Notes under the pieces: generated by a model
Told to the model about the DNA's origin: nothing
Seen by the model: only the letters and a program-made list of their open reading frames with translations
The model's database searches: none
Made by a program: the position numbers and the translations under genes
Origin: CAWCDJ01 sp963836015
Lineage (GTDB): Bacteria; Acidobacteriota; Terriglobia; Bryobacterales; Bryobacteraceae
Length of the DNA stretch: 64,000 bases
Direction of reading: 5' to 3'
NCBI GenBank assembly: GCA_963836015.1
Contig: CAWIIF010000002.1
Span: 248,001-312,000 of the forward strand
Part shown: positions 31,844 through 40,431 of the stretch, piece after piece
Numbering within the stretch: the stretch's first letter is position 1
How the letters are laid out: each line of letters begins with the position of its first letter

Positions 31844-31851
31844 AACGAATA
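31835..31851. repeat. right attachment repeat (attR core)
   Basis: Identical 17 bp to 20848-20864. Here the right-hand neighbour is host DNA. ACTTCCCATAA (31835-31845) and TTATGTAAACT (31852-31862) are imperfect inverted arms (8 of 11 positions) around the 6-bp centre CGAATA, the geometry of a tyrosine-recombinase core site. On the minus strand the repeat contains ATG GGA AGT, the first codons of the winged-helix gene. Confidence 0.82.
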
Positions 31852-31876
31852 TTATGTAAACTTTTGTCGAGATCCG

Positions 31877-31914
31877 AAAAAAAGGCCCAGTCCCCGCTGA
31901 ATGGGGACCGGGCC
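31877..31914 (-). terminator. intrinsic terminator of the FecR/DUF6600 gene
   Basis: On the minus strand GGCCCGGTCCCC and GGGGACTGGGCC form a 12-bp stem (one G:U) around a 7-nt loop (31884-31914), followed directly by seven T (complement of 31877-31883). It lies 40 bp after the stop at 31954 and just outside the element's right end, so it shields the element from host readthrough. Confidence 0.85.
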
Positions 31915-31953
31915 GTTGGGAAGAAACTGGAACGCTATCCAGGAACTTGTTTG

Positions 31954-33912
31954 CTAGCGGCGTCGTCCCTTGGAGCTGCTAGTATGGCCACCGCCGCTTC
32001 CGCCACCGCGAGGCGCGCTGTTGTGCGGCGCACTCATCCGCGGCGCGCTTTGGGGCGCGCTGAATTGCCGCGGAGCCTCGGAGCGCGGCTGACTTTGCGC
32101 GGGCCGGTTATAGTTCTCGCGCTGCCGGACTACCGGCGGGGTGACTCGTAGCGATTGCTGCCCTTCCGACTGAAGCGAATTCCGCGCACCGCCGAACCGG
32201 CCGAAGCCGGAATTGCCGGGCTGATTCGATCGCTCCGCCGGCGCGGTCTGGGGACTCGGCGTACGGGCCGGCTCACCGAATCGCTGCCATCCGCCGCGAT
32301 TCTCCGGCGCCGCGTTGTTGGCCGGCGTCCTCTGCTGCGGACTATCAATGCTCCGCGATGGAGCCGCCTGCCCGCCAAACCGCCGCCAGCCGTTCGTGCC
32401 TGGATTCTGAGCCTGGCGCGGTGAATTGTTCGCTGCCGGCTCTTGGGCGCGGAAGGCGCCCCGCGCCGCTTCGGGTGCCGCCGAGCGAGACGCCGGATCG
32501 AACGTTCGCTGTTGCTGCGCAAATGGGACCCGCTGCACCGCGCTCGGCTGTTGATGCGTAAAGAACCGGGTGTTCGCCCGGGATGAGGGCACGTTCGCCA
32601 CGTTCCGGTCGGAGAAACTCAGATTATGCGACGTCGGGCCGAGTGGCATTTGCCCGCGAATCAGACCGGCTTCCCGGATCTGAGAAGTCGGGACGCCCCG
32701 CACATTACGGAAGTGCCCGCCCGCAAAATCCCCCGCGGCGATCCCGGAAACCCCGTTGGTGACACGCGCATTCCTATATATGTTTGTTACATTTACGTTG
32801 GTGATGTGAATGCTTCGGTCGATGTAGGAGCGGCCGCCATAGTACCCCCTCCCCCACCAGGGGTGAAATGTCTCATAAGGAGCCAGCGGCACCCAGCCTA
32901 CGTTGCCGAACCCGAAGCCGACACCCGCTCCGGGGCCGAAGCCGAAAAATGCCACGAGCGCAGGCGACCAGTAGTGGCGGCGGCCGATGACGCCCGGATA
33001 CCACCACCACCCGCCGGCATTGGAGAACCAGCGGCCGTAGTGATAGGGTGCCCAACCCCACGGATCATAGCTAACCCAGGTCCACCCATACCAGTCCTCC
33101 CACACCCAGCGTCCCGATCGGTACGGTGCCCAACCCGGGTCCATCGCCGCGGTCGGATGCCAGCAGTAGCCGTAAGACGGCACATTCTCCCACGAGCCGT
33201 AGTTATCCAGATCCTCGGCGCCATAAACTCCCTGCGGCACATATTGATAGCTGGCTGCCCGCGTCAGCATCGCATCGCGGTCGGTGTTCCAGCGATCCCA
33301 ATCGTCGTACGGAATCGCCGCGACGATCTGGAACTCCGCGTCGGAGCCATTTCCGCGCGCAATGAGCGACTGCCCTGCCTGCACCGGTTGCGATCCGCGG
33401 GGAGTATACACCTCGAGATCCCCTGCCCTGACAGTCACTTCGGTCTCGCCGGCGTCATTCACAGAGATCCGATAGACCCCCTGTTTCGAGGGTCTTACGG
33501 CAATATTTGGAGTATCTACTTCAACGTTGATGCCGGACGGTCTTACCACGTTGTAGGTGATGGTTCCGTGAGCGAGCTCCATCTGGTAGCGGGCGTACTC
33601 CAGTTGGGTCAGCCGGATCTCGGCGCTTCCACCCATCCTCAGTATGTTTGCCGCGTCGAATTGAACCTCTGCGCGAGAATTTGGACCGGTCGAGACTTGA
33701 TCATCCGCCAGCAGCGGCGCATTAATAATGCCGGCAACCCAATCCCCGGAATCGCCGCGCCGCACCGATACCTCGCCGTTGATCATGCTGATCCGCGCCA
33801 CCGCACGTTGCAGGTCGTCGGGATCCTGTGCGCGAACCGGTGTGGACACTCCGGCCGCCAGCAGGACGGCACCCGTCAGAGTCAAAAACCGGAAATTCGG
33901 CAAGCGTCGCAT
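31954..33912 (-). CDS. exported FecR-domain protein with DUF6600 (WYGWTWVSYDPWGW) core
   Basis: A 652-residue protein from ATG 33912, giving a clean signal peptide (LTLTGAVLLAAGVSTPVRAQ). Residues about 40-180 are a FecR-like domain (ARISMINGEVSVRRGDSG, NSRAEVQFDAANILRMGGSAEIRL, VRAGDLEVYTP). Residues about 215-330 are the aromatic DUF6600 module (WHPTAAMDPGWAPYRSGRWVW, WGWAPYHYGRW). The C-terminal 250 residues are low-complexity Q, R, S, P and N, probably disordered and surface exposed. Such proteins are frequent in Acidobacteria; the function is unknown. FecR domains otherwise sense and transmit envelope signals. A strong terminator follows. Confidence 0.82.
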   Translation of the reverse strand: MRRLPNFRFLTLTGAVLLAAGVSTPVRAQDPDDLQRAVARISMINGEVSVRRGDSGDWVAGIINAPLLADDQVSTGPNSRAEVQFDAANILRMGGSAEIRLTQLEYARYQMELAHGTITYNVVRPSGINVEVDTPNIAVRPSKQGVYRISVNDAGETEVTVRAGDLEVYTPRGSQPVQAGQSLIARGNGSDAEFQIVAAIPYDDWDRWNTDRDAMLTRAASYQYVPQGVYGAEDLDNYGSWENVPSYGYCWHPTAAMDPGWAPYRSGRWVWEDWYGWTWVSYDPWGWAPYHYGRWFSNAGGWWWYPGVIGRRHYWSPALVAFFGFGPGAGVGFGFGNVGWVPLAPYETFHPWWGRGYYGGRSYIDRSIHITNVNVTNIYRNARVTNGVSGIAAGDFAGGHFRNVRGVPTSQIREAGLIRGQMPLGPTSHNLSFSDRNVANVPSSRANTRFFTHQQPSAVQRVPFAQQQRTFDPASRSAAPEAARGAFRAQEPAANNSPRQAQNPGTNGWRRFGGQAAPSRSIDSPQQRTPANNAAPENRGGWQRFGEPARTPSPQTAPAERSNQPGNSGFGRFGGARNSLQSEGQQSLRVTPPVVRQRENYNRPAQSQPRSEAPRQFSAPQSAPRMSAPHNSAPRGGGSGGGHTSSSKGRRR

Positions 33913-34047
33913 GACTGGGTCTCTCGAACTACGCACCGTGGAGCTGCACGGAGTGGGCCAAACAGCAAATATTTTTGGTTCAATCAGTTATACGCTGCGA
34001 TCGAAATCGGGTTCTGGCTGAAAACCACCACCCATGGCTGCGATGAA

Positions 34048-34668
34048 TCACTTGACGGCTGCCGATTGAACCAGGGGAATCAAGAGGAGCACGAGAGCGG
34101 CCACCGTCGCGGGGATTAGGATTTCCTCGGTCCACCGAATCCACTGCCTCGAAACAGCTAGAATTCCCAAGGCGACCGCGCACGGCATCCAGAACCAAAT
34201 GGGCGCCACCGCCAGTGCCAGACCGAGGCTCCAACCGGCCAGATTCCAGTTCGGCGTCAGGAATGCGAGCAGGCATAGAGCCGAGGCCAATCCCCCGCCC
34301 TGGGCCGTCACGAAGGCCCGGGTCAACGCCGGATATAGGGCGAGAAGAAGGTACCACAAGTTCTTCCTCGACAGGCGATAGACGGACCAAAGATAAAGCA
34401 TCGCTGCAAGCACGGAGGGGAGCCGCAGCGTAAATTCGGAGAAGCGCAGCAGTTTGACCATGCGGCGTGCCGTCATCCCGTACAGCAGTCCCTTCCAGGC
34501 ATTGGGCTGCACTACCGCCTCCGCGGCAGGCAATCGAACGAGGTGCTCGGACAGGCGGACTTCTCCGGTGCTCAAGGGCCGGACCGCACTGCGCCAGCCG
34601 CACCAGGCGAGCACAGCCAGACATACTGCGGCGGCCACCCTAATCGATACGGTAGAGGCGTGTTCCAT
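34048..34668 (-). CDS. polytopic membrane protein, possibly the tail of a glycosyltransferase system
   Basis: A 206-residue protein with about six hydrophobic segments (VAAAVCLAVLAWCGW, LPSVLAAMLYLWSVYRL, LWYLLLALYPAL, GLASALCLLAFL, LGLALAVAPIWFWMP, ATVAALVLLLIPLV). RLPSVLAAMLYLW is reminiscent of the ArnT/PMT-type segment 'RLPSALAG'. The usual acidic first-loop site is poorly defined (GEVRLSEHLVRLPAAE). It starts inside the last 29 bp of the upstream GT-C-like gene, so the two are co-translated. Confidence 0.6.
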   Translation of the reverse strand: MEHASTVSIRVAAAVCLAVLAWCGWRSAVRPLSTGEVRLSEHLVRLPAAEAVVQPNAWKGLLYGMTARRMVKLLRFSEFTLRLPSVLAAMLYLWSVYRLSRKNLWYLLLALYPALTRAFVTAQGGGLASALCLLAFLTPNWNLAGWSLGLALAVAPIWFWMPCAVALGILAVSRQWIRWTEEILIPATVAALVLLLIPLVQSAAVK

Positions 34669-36424
34669 GGATCTCTGTAAGCTGGGTGATCCCCCAGAAG
34701 CTCGAGTAGTTCTTCAGGTCACCCGCCACCTGATCTGAGTCGTTAATGAGCAGATAAGAAATTCCCAACTGCTTTAATTTCTGTGCAGAAGCGGATCTCG
34801 TTGAAGGATCTGCTAGAGGTCGCCAGAGAGTTTGCTGTGCTTGGTACCCGAGGGAGGACTCATACCCTACGATCAGCTGGCGGTGGATGTAGGCTTCCGG
34901 CCTTCCGGAATCGGTGAAGATGCGGGCACCGGGCGGAACCAGGCGTTCCACAGGTTCTTTCCAGGCATAGTCGCTGAGGCGCCGCTGGATGAAATGTGCT
35001 TCCGATTCCTCGCGAAACGCGGCCTGAACCGGGATCTCGCCCAACCGCCACGCCCAGGGAGCGCAATAGACAGTAACAACGGATGGCCAGCAGAGAATCG
35101 CCTGAAAGGCCGTCACCGCAGGCAGGACGCCCCACGATTCGGCCATCGCAATCCCCATTGCCAGCGACAGGAACGGCAAGGCCGGCACGAGGAAGCGCAC
35201 CGCCGCATTGAACCAAATCGGCAGGGCGAAAACGGCCGCTGCCAGCAGCAGCCGTCGCCCGTGAGGATGGCGCAGGGACAGCAGAGCGAACGGCGCAAAG
35301 AGAAAAGCCGGGCCAATGAAACCGGGGAGAACCCTTCCGAAAAGAGTAAAATCCAGCAGAAGATTCCAGAAGTGGTTGAAGTGCGGGTAGCGCGCCAGGT
35401 CTGCCAGGTAGGAGTGCTCGAGGAACGAATCCCAATACGGGTTCGGAAACCATGCGTTGAGAAACGGAGCGGCCGGATTGCCGAGCCAGATCCAGTTGCG
35501 CAGCACCCACGGCAACGCAACTGCCGCCGCCGCGAACCCCGCGAAGCAAAGCGGTCGAAGCGCGGCGCGGCGGTACTTCCACAGAAGCACTCCTGCGGCG
35601 AATGGCGCGGCCAGCGCTCCTGTATACTTTAAAGCGAATGCCATTCCAACAAGCAAGCCGAGTATTATAAATCGATTAGATGTATTTAATTCATGATTTA
35701 GTTGAAGCAGGTAGAAAACTGCATAAATCACAGTTGCAAGTGCCAGATCGTTGTATGCCGAGATTCCCGTGACGCCGCAGACCGGGGCGGCATAGACCAG
35801 GACCGCCGCAAAAATCGCTGGGCATGGAAACCCGAACCGGCAGCCGTAGCAAACCATGAGCAGAGGCAAGGCAGAGAAAAAGGCAAAGTGCACCAGGGCC
35901 GCAGCGGAAGGTCCGCCGAATGTGTAGGCCGGGAGGAACAGCATCTCCATCCCCTGCGGCATGTGGGAGTAGATACTGTGATATCCCCAGTCGAACCCGT
36001 GCTGCTGCCACAACCGGTGGACATTTCCGAGATGGTACCCGCTGCCGTCCGGGCTGACCTCTGGAGCAAGCGCGTTCAGAAAGTAGGCCGTGAAGAAGGC
36101 CGCATAGATCAGAAAGAACAGGACGAGCCAGCCCACCTTTGGCCGGGGCAGCGATTTGCGCTTGTCCGGGGACCTCCCGTAAACCGCCGCCGCACCGATC
36201 GCGCCAGCCCCGACGACCCCGAGAACTACCGGGCGGGCCTGATGAAACACACAGAGCCCGAAGATCACAATCTGGGTTACGGCGGACCCGGCCACGAATG
36301 CGAACAATGCCGCTTCCTGGCGGTACAGCGCAATCGGGAATCGCCGGAGCAGCAGTCTGCCGAAGGCGGCACACACTGCTATGGTGAAGGCTGCGCCGAA
36401 GAGAATCTGGATCACCTGCGGCAC
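34640..36424 (-). CDS. GT-C-like polytopic membrane protein (paralogue of 17794-19938)
   Basis: About 594 residues from GTG 36424; the true start is one of GTG 36424 or 36415, because LFGAAFTIAVC then aligns with VFGAAFTSAVC of the paralogue. Parallel blocks are PEVSPDGSGYHLGNVHRLWQQHGF, MPQGMEMLFLPAYTFG, AAALVHFAFF, SAYNDLALATVIYAVFYLLQLN, NWIWLGNPAAPFLNAWFPNPY and the final LKQLGISYLLIND...YRID. The discoidin-like insert of the paralogue is missing. The conserved acidic loop supports a lipid-linked sugar transferase. It overlaps the next membrane gene by 29 bp. Confidence 0.72.
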   Translation of the reverse strand: MPQVIQILFGAAFTIAVCAAFGRLLLRRFPIALYRQEAALFAFVAGSAVTQIVIFGLCVFHQARPVVLGVVGAGAIGAAAVYGRSPDKRKSLPRPKVGWLVLFFLIYAAFFTAYFLNALAPEVSPDGSGYHLGNVHRLWQQHGFDWGYHSIYSHMPQGMEMLFLPAYTFGGPSAAALVHFAFFSALPLLMVCYGCRFGFPCPAIFAAVLVYAAPVCGVTGISAYNDLALATVIYAVFYLLQLNHELNTSNRFIILGLLVGMAFALKYTGALAAPFAAGVLLWKYRRAALRPLCFAGFAAAAVALPWVLRNWIWLGNPAAPFLNAWFPNPYWDSFLEHSYLADLARYPHFNHFWNLLLDFTLFGRVLPGFIGPAFLFAPFALLSLRHPHGRRLLLAAAVFALPIWFNAAVRFLVPALPFLSLAMGIAMAESWGVLPAVTAFQAILCWPSVVTVYCAPWAWRLGEIPVQAAFREESEAHFIQRRLSDYAWKEPVERLVPPGARIFTDSGRPEAYIHRQLIVGYESSLGYQAQQTLWRPLADPSTRSASAQKLKQLGISYLLINDSDQVAGDLKNYSSFWGITQLTEIHGTRLYRID

Positions 36425-36501
36425 GGAACTGCAAGTATAACAAGCGCCGGCTTGAGACGATGGAGACATGCCAGTGAGCAATGTTAATCTAACCAGTTAA
36501 C

Positions 36502-38946
36502 ATGACGGGGCTTCGGGAAGACCTGCGGTACGCGGTTCGCGGCATCACCCGGAACCGGGCTGTATCCGCGGCGGCGGTGTTGTCGCTGGCCCTGGGGATC
36601 GGTGCCAACACCACGATCTTCACGATGATCAATGCAATCCTGCTGCGCCCGCTTCCGGTGCAGGATCCTTCGCGGCTGGTCACGCTTCACACCACGGATC
36701 AGCATATCCCCGGCCTGCTGCTCTGTTCGTACCCGAACTACAGGGATTACCGCGATCGCAACCGGGTCTTCTCATCTCTGCTGATCTACTCGGCGATCAC
36801 GGTCACTTTGACTGGACGGGGCGACCCCCAGCTACTGATGGGCCAGATCGTTTCCGGCAACTACTTTTCGACCCTGGGAATTCAGCCGGCGGTCGGCCGC
36901 GGGTTCCTCCCCGAGGAGGATGCCGTCCCGGGCGCCCGCGCCGTGGCGGTGATCAGCTATGCCCTTTGGAGGCGCCTCTACGGCGCAGACCCGGATGTCA
37001 CCTCCCGCTCGATCAGCCTGAACGGCCGCGAGTATCAGATTGTCGGCGTGGCGCCGCGGGACTTCCGGGGGCTGAACGCCCTGTACGCCGCAGACGTCTG
37101 GGCGCCGATGATGATGTACGAAAGCCTCTACCCGAACGTCGCATGGGTAAACCAACGGCGCGCCCTGCTGTTCGCGGTAGCCGGGCGGCTCAAGCCGGGG
37201 GTCGCGCTCCCGCAAGCCGAGGCAGCCACTCAGGTGATCGCCCAGGATCTTGAACGCGAATACCCGAAGGACAATGCCGGCCGGCGGATCCGGCTTACCG
37301 AGGCATCCGTGGACACCATGGCTGCCAAAACGCGAGCCATGATCCTGCGCGCGGGCACAGTGCTCATGATTGTTTCCGGACTGGTGCTGCTCATCGCTTG
37401 CGTCAACGTGGCCAACCTGCTGCTGGCGCGCGCGGCAAACCGCAGCAAGGAGATCGCCGTGCGCCTGGCACTGGGCGCCGGCCGCTGGCAATTGGTGCGC
37501 CAGTTTCTGATCGAGAGCATGCTGCTGGGGTTATTGGGCGGGGCGGCAGGCCTGGCATTCGCCTGGTGGGCCCGCGACCTGTTGTGGTCGATGAAGCCGC
37601 CCATGTTCAACCACGCCGGGTTCGCCTTCGGGCTGGACACCGAGGTATTTGGCTATACCTTCGCGGTGGCCCTTGGGACCGGCATGATCTTCGGCCTGAT
37701 CCCCGCCCTCGAAGCCACACGCACAGACCTGGCGGCCGACCTGAAAGATCGTACCGGTCGCGGGTCGCAGGCACGCGGACAGGGCCGGCTCCGCCAGGTG
37801 CTGGTAGCGAGCCAGGTGGCGCTTTCGGTAGTCGCCCTGGTCGGCGCCGGGCTTTTCCTGAGGAGCGTCTGGAGCGCGGCTCGGATCGACCCGGGGTTCG
37901 ACGCCCAACACATCGGCATCGTGGTCTTTAACCTCGCCGGCCAGGGATATGACGAAGCGCGCGGGCGGCAATACCAGCAGCGTGCACTGGAGCTGGCAGC
38001 GTCGACTCCGGGGGTATCCGCCGCCGCCCTTTCGAAGGACGCGCCCCTGCAAGTCACGGCGGTACGCACCGTATTGCTGGACGGCCAGCAGAGCACCGCT
38101 TCGCTCCAGGGTACGGCCACGCTGACCACAGTGGTCTCGAGCGGCTATTTTCAGACGCTGCGGATTCCGCTTCTACGCGGCCGCGATTTTAGCCGGCTGG
38201 ATGCCAAGACGGCGCCGCATGTGGCAATTGTCAACGAGGCGGCCGCCAACCATTTCTGGCCCGGACAGGACCCAATCGGAAAAGTGCTCCACTTCCACGG
38301 CGATGCGAACCCGGCGGAGGTGGTGGGAGTGGCTCGCAATGCCAACTATAAGGCCATCGGCGAGGAACCCCAGGCGCTGATCTACCTTTGCCTAATGCAG
38401 TACTATTTCCCGACTGCGGTAGTTCACTTCCGCACGCCGGGCGACCCCGAGGCAATGGCTGCAGAGGTTCGCGGGCGCATGCAGCCGCTCGACCGAAACC
38501 TGCTGCTGCAGGCCGAAGGCCTCGAAGTGAACCTGCGCCAGTCGCTGTGGGCGCAACGCCTTTCGGCAGGGCTGCTGGCGATATTCGGCCTGTTGGCGCT
38601 GCTGCTGGCGTCCGTCGGGATTTACGGAGTGATCTCGTATTCGGTGAGCCAGCGCGTACGCGAATTCGGTGTGCGGATGGCGCTGGGCGCGACAGCCGGC
38701 GATGTACGCGGGATGATCCTGAGGGAAGGCACCCGGCTGGTTGCTATCGGAGTGGTAACCGGCATCCTCATTGCCCTGGCCGCGGCCCGAGCCGTCCAGA
38801 GCATGTTGTTCGTGGTGAGTGCGTGGGATGTCACGACCTTTGTGATGGTACCGGCCATCCTTACCCTGGTGGGGATCGCCGCCTGCTGGCTGCCGGCCAT
38901 GAGGGTGACAGCGATTGAGCCGGCTGTAGCGTTACGAGACGAGTAG
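36502..38946 (+). CDS. ADOP-family MacB/FtsX-like permease
   Basis: A complete 814-residue protein: LREDLRYAVRGITRNRAVS leader, SLALGIGANTTIFTM first helix, and periplasmic domain with LGIQPAVGRGFLPEED and VISYALWRRLYGADP. A first FtsX core follows (NVANLLLARAANRSKEIAVRLALGAGR), then a second periplasmic domain and second core (REFGVRMALGATAGDVRGMILREGTR), ending PAVALRDE. It is divergent from the GT-C-like gene, with 77 bp between starts containing GTTAATCTAACCAGTTAAC just before ATG 36502. An ABC ATPase follows 28 bp downstream, but that ATPase is of the polysaccharide-export type, so a functional pairing is uncertain. Confidence 0.9.
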   Translation: MTGLREDLRYAVRGITRNRAVSAAAVLSLALGIGANTTIFTMINAILLRPLPVQDPSRLVTLHTTDQHIPGLLLCSYPNYRDYRDRNRVFSSLLIYSAITVTLTGRGDPQLLMGQIVSGNYFSTLGIQPAVGRGFLPEEDAVPGARAVAVISYALWRRLYGADPDVTSRSISLNGREYQIVGVAPRDFRGLNALYAADVWAPMMMYESLYPNVAWVNQRRALLFAVAGRLKPGVALPQAEAATQVIAQDLEREYPKDNAGRRIRLTEASVDTMAAKTRAMILRAGTVLMIVSGLVLLIACVNVANLLLARAANRSKEIAVRLALGAGRWQLVRQFLIESMLLGLLGGAAGLAFAWWARDLLWSMKPPMFNHAGFAFGLDTEVFGYTFAVALGTGMIFGLIPALEATRTDLAADLKDRTGRGSQARGQGRLRQVLVASQVALSVVALVGAGLFLRSVWSAARIDPGFDAQHIGIVVFNLAGQGYDEARGRQYQQRALELAASTPGVSAAALSKDAPLQVTAVRTVLLDGQQSTASLQGTATLTTVVSSGYFQTLRIPLLRGRDFSRLDAKTAPHVAIVNEAAANHFWPGQDPIGKVLHFHGDANPAEVVGVARNANYKAIGEEPQALIYLCLMQYYFPTAVVHFRTPGDPEAMAAEVRGRMQPLDRNLLLQAEGLEVNLRQSLWAQRLSAGLLAIFGLLALLLASVGIYGVISYSVSQRVREFGVRMALGATAGDVRGMILREGTRLVAIGVVTGILIALAAARAVQSMLFVVSAWDVTTFVMVPAILTLVGIAACWLPAMRVTAIEPAVALRDE

Positions 38947-38974
38947 AACCACGCAGCGCACGATAGAATCAGAT

Positions 38975-40171
38975 TTGGTTCTCGTCCAGAACGTTTCCAA
39001 GCTCTACCGTTTGTACCGGCGGCCTTCCGACCGCCTGCGCGAGATGCTGCCGGGCAGCGGGCCGCGGCACTCCGACTTCTGGGCGCTGCGCGACATAGGC
39101 TTTTCGCTCGAAAAAGGGGAAACGCTGGGGCTGGTCGGCCCCAACGGCTGCGGCAAGAGCACACTGCTGCAGATCGTCAGCGGCATCCTGCAGCCTACCA
39201 CCGGGCGGGTGGTGACGCGCGGGCGCATTGCCGCCCTGCTCGAGCTGGGCGCCGGGTTCAACCCGGAATTCAGCGGCCGGGAGAATGTGTACCTCAACGG
39301 CGAGATCATGGGGCTCAGCCGCACGGCGATCGATAAGGCCATGCCATCGATCGAAGCCTTCGCCGAGATCGGCGAATTCATCGAGCGCCCGGTCAAGGAA
39401 TACTCGAGCGGCATGTACGTGCGGCTCGCATTTTCAACCGCGATCCACGTGGACCCGGAGATCCTGATCGTGGACGAGGCGCTGGCCGTGGGCGATGCGG
39501 TATTCGCCAACCGCTGCGTGCGCAAGTTCCACGAGCTGCGCGAGCGCAAGATCACGGTGCTGTTCGTCTCGCACGACCTGGGCCTGGTGAAGCAGCTATC
39601 GGACCGGGCGATTCTGCTGCTGAACGGGCGGATCGCCGCCGAGGGCGCGCCCAAGGACGTGATCAACCGCTATATCGGCCTGGTGCTGGAACGGCAGGAA
39701 TCGAAGAAGGAGAAGGAAGACCGCGTGCGTTCCAGTTTTCGCCACGGCGACGGCACGAGCGAGATCCTGGCGGTGGAGATTCGCAACGCGCAAGGCGACC
39801 CGGCCGTCGCGGTGGCGAGCGGCGAGCCGGTGACAGTGCGGGTACGCTCACGGTTCCACGGCGCGATCTCCGACCCGATGGTGGGGATCCTGATCCGCAC
39901 GCGCATCGGCATGGATGTCTATGGCACGAATACGCGGCTCGAGCACGTGGAACTGGGCGACTTCCAGGCGGGCGACCAACTGGAAGTGGATTTCCGCCTC
40001 GAGTGCTGGCTCACGCCCCAACAGTACACCCTGACTGTGGCGACGCAGAACGCGGACGGCACCAGCCACGACTGGCTGGATGACGCCGTTGCGTTCGAAG
40101 TGGTCGACACCCGCATGTCGGCCGGGGTCGCGAACCTGAGAGCGCAAGTGGAATGGCGCGTATCACGGTAA
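38975..40171 (+). CDS. Wzt-like ABC transporter ATP-binding protein (polysaccharide export)
   Basis: A 398-residue protein from TTG 38975. ABC domain: Walker A GPNGCGKST (55-63), signature YSSGMYVRLAF (143-153), Walker B ILIVDEALAVGD (163-174) and switch SHDLG. RENVYLNGEIMGLSR and the KEYSSGM signature are those of Wzt/TagH/KpsT-type exporters of O-antigen or teichoic acid. Residues about 255-390 form the Wzt C-terminal carbohydrate-binding beta-sandwich (VRSRFHGAISDPMVGILIRTRIGMDVYGTNT). The partner ABC-2 permease (Wzm) is not in the window. The 3' end overlaps the DUF167 gene by 19 bp. Confidence 0.87.
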   Translation: MVLVQNVSKLYRLYRRPSDRLREMLPGSGPRHSDFWALRDIGFSLEKGETLGLVGPNGCGKSTLLQIVSGILQPTTGRVVTRGRIAALLELGAGFNPEFSGRENVYLNGEIMGLSRTAIDKAMPSIEAFAEIGEFIERPVKEYSSGMYVRLAFSTAIHVDPEILIVDEALAVGDAVFANRCVRKFHELRERKITVLFVSHDLGLVKQLSDRAILLLNGRIAAEGAPKDVINRYIGLVLERQESKKEKEDRVRSSFRHGDGTSEILAVEIRNAQGDPAVAVASGEPVTVRVRSRFHGAISDPMVGILIRTRIGMDVYGTNTRLEHVELGDFQAGDQLEVDFRLECWLTPQQYTLTVATQNADGTSHDWLDDAVAFEVVDTRMSAGVANLRAQVEWRVSR

Positions 40172-40416
40172 AAGTACATCCCCGCGCGAAGCGGACGGCC
40201 GTAACCGGCCGCTTCGGCGAAGCGTGGAAGCTCGACCTGGCGGCCCCTCCGGTGGACGGCAAGGCCAACGAGGAGTGCGTGCGGTTTCTGGCCGTGCTGG
40301 CGGGAGTGCCGAGATCGAGGGTTCGGGTGATCACCGGCGCCACGGGGCGCCTGAAGCTGATCGAGGTAGAGGGTGTCGCCCAGGAGACGCTGGACGCACT
40401 GCTTTGCCGGCAGTGA
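40153..40416 (+). CDS. DUF167 (YggU-family) protein
   Basis: An 87-residue protein. RITVKVHPRAKRTAV, LDLAAPPVDGKANEECVRFLA and VRVITGATGRLKLIEVEG are the three DUF167 blocks. It is a small alpha/beta protein of unknown role, present across bacteria and eukaryotes. It starts inside the Wzt-like gene and is probably translated from the same mRNA. Confidence 0.88.
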   Translation: MARITVKVHPRAKRTAVTGRFGEAWKLDLAAPPVDGKANEECVRFLAVLAGVPRSRVRVITGATGRLKLIEVEGVAQETLDALLCRQ

Positions 40417-40431
40417 GAAATACGATCGTCC

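Larger units (their letters stand above)
20848..31851. mobile_element. 11-kb integrated element with tyrosine recombinase and 17-bp direct-repeat ends
   Basis: A perfect 17-bp direct repeat, ACTTCCCATAACGAATA, bounds the segment at 20848-20864 and 31835-31851. Immediately inside the left copy is a complete tyrosine recombinase. The DNA between the repeats is visibly GC-richer than both flanks, with many short genes on both strands, and long non-coding stretches full of hairpins. Recognisable cargo is limited to HTH, zinc-finger and DUF5681-type proteins. No terminase, portal, relaxase, replication initiator or resistance gene is evident. Integration into the 3' end of a protein-coding gene with reconstitution of its stop codon mimics the usual tRNA-3'-end strategy. 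I infer an integrative genetic element, possibly a satellite or a decayed plasmid/phage. Confidence 0.85.
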
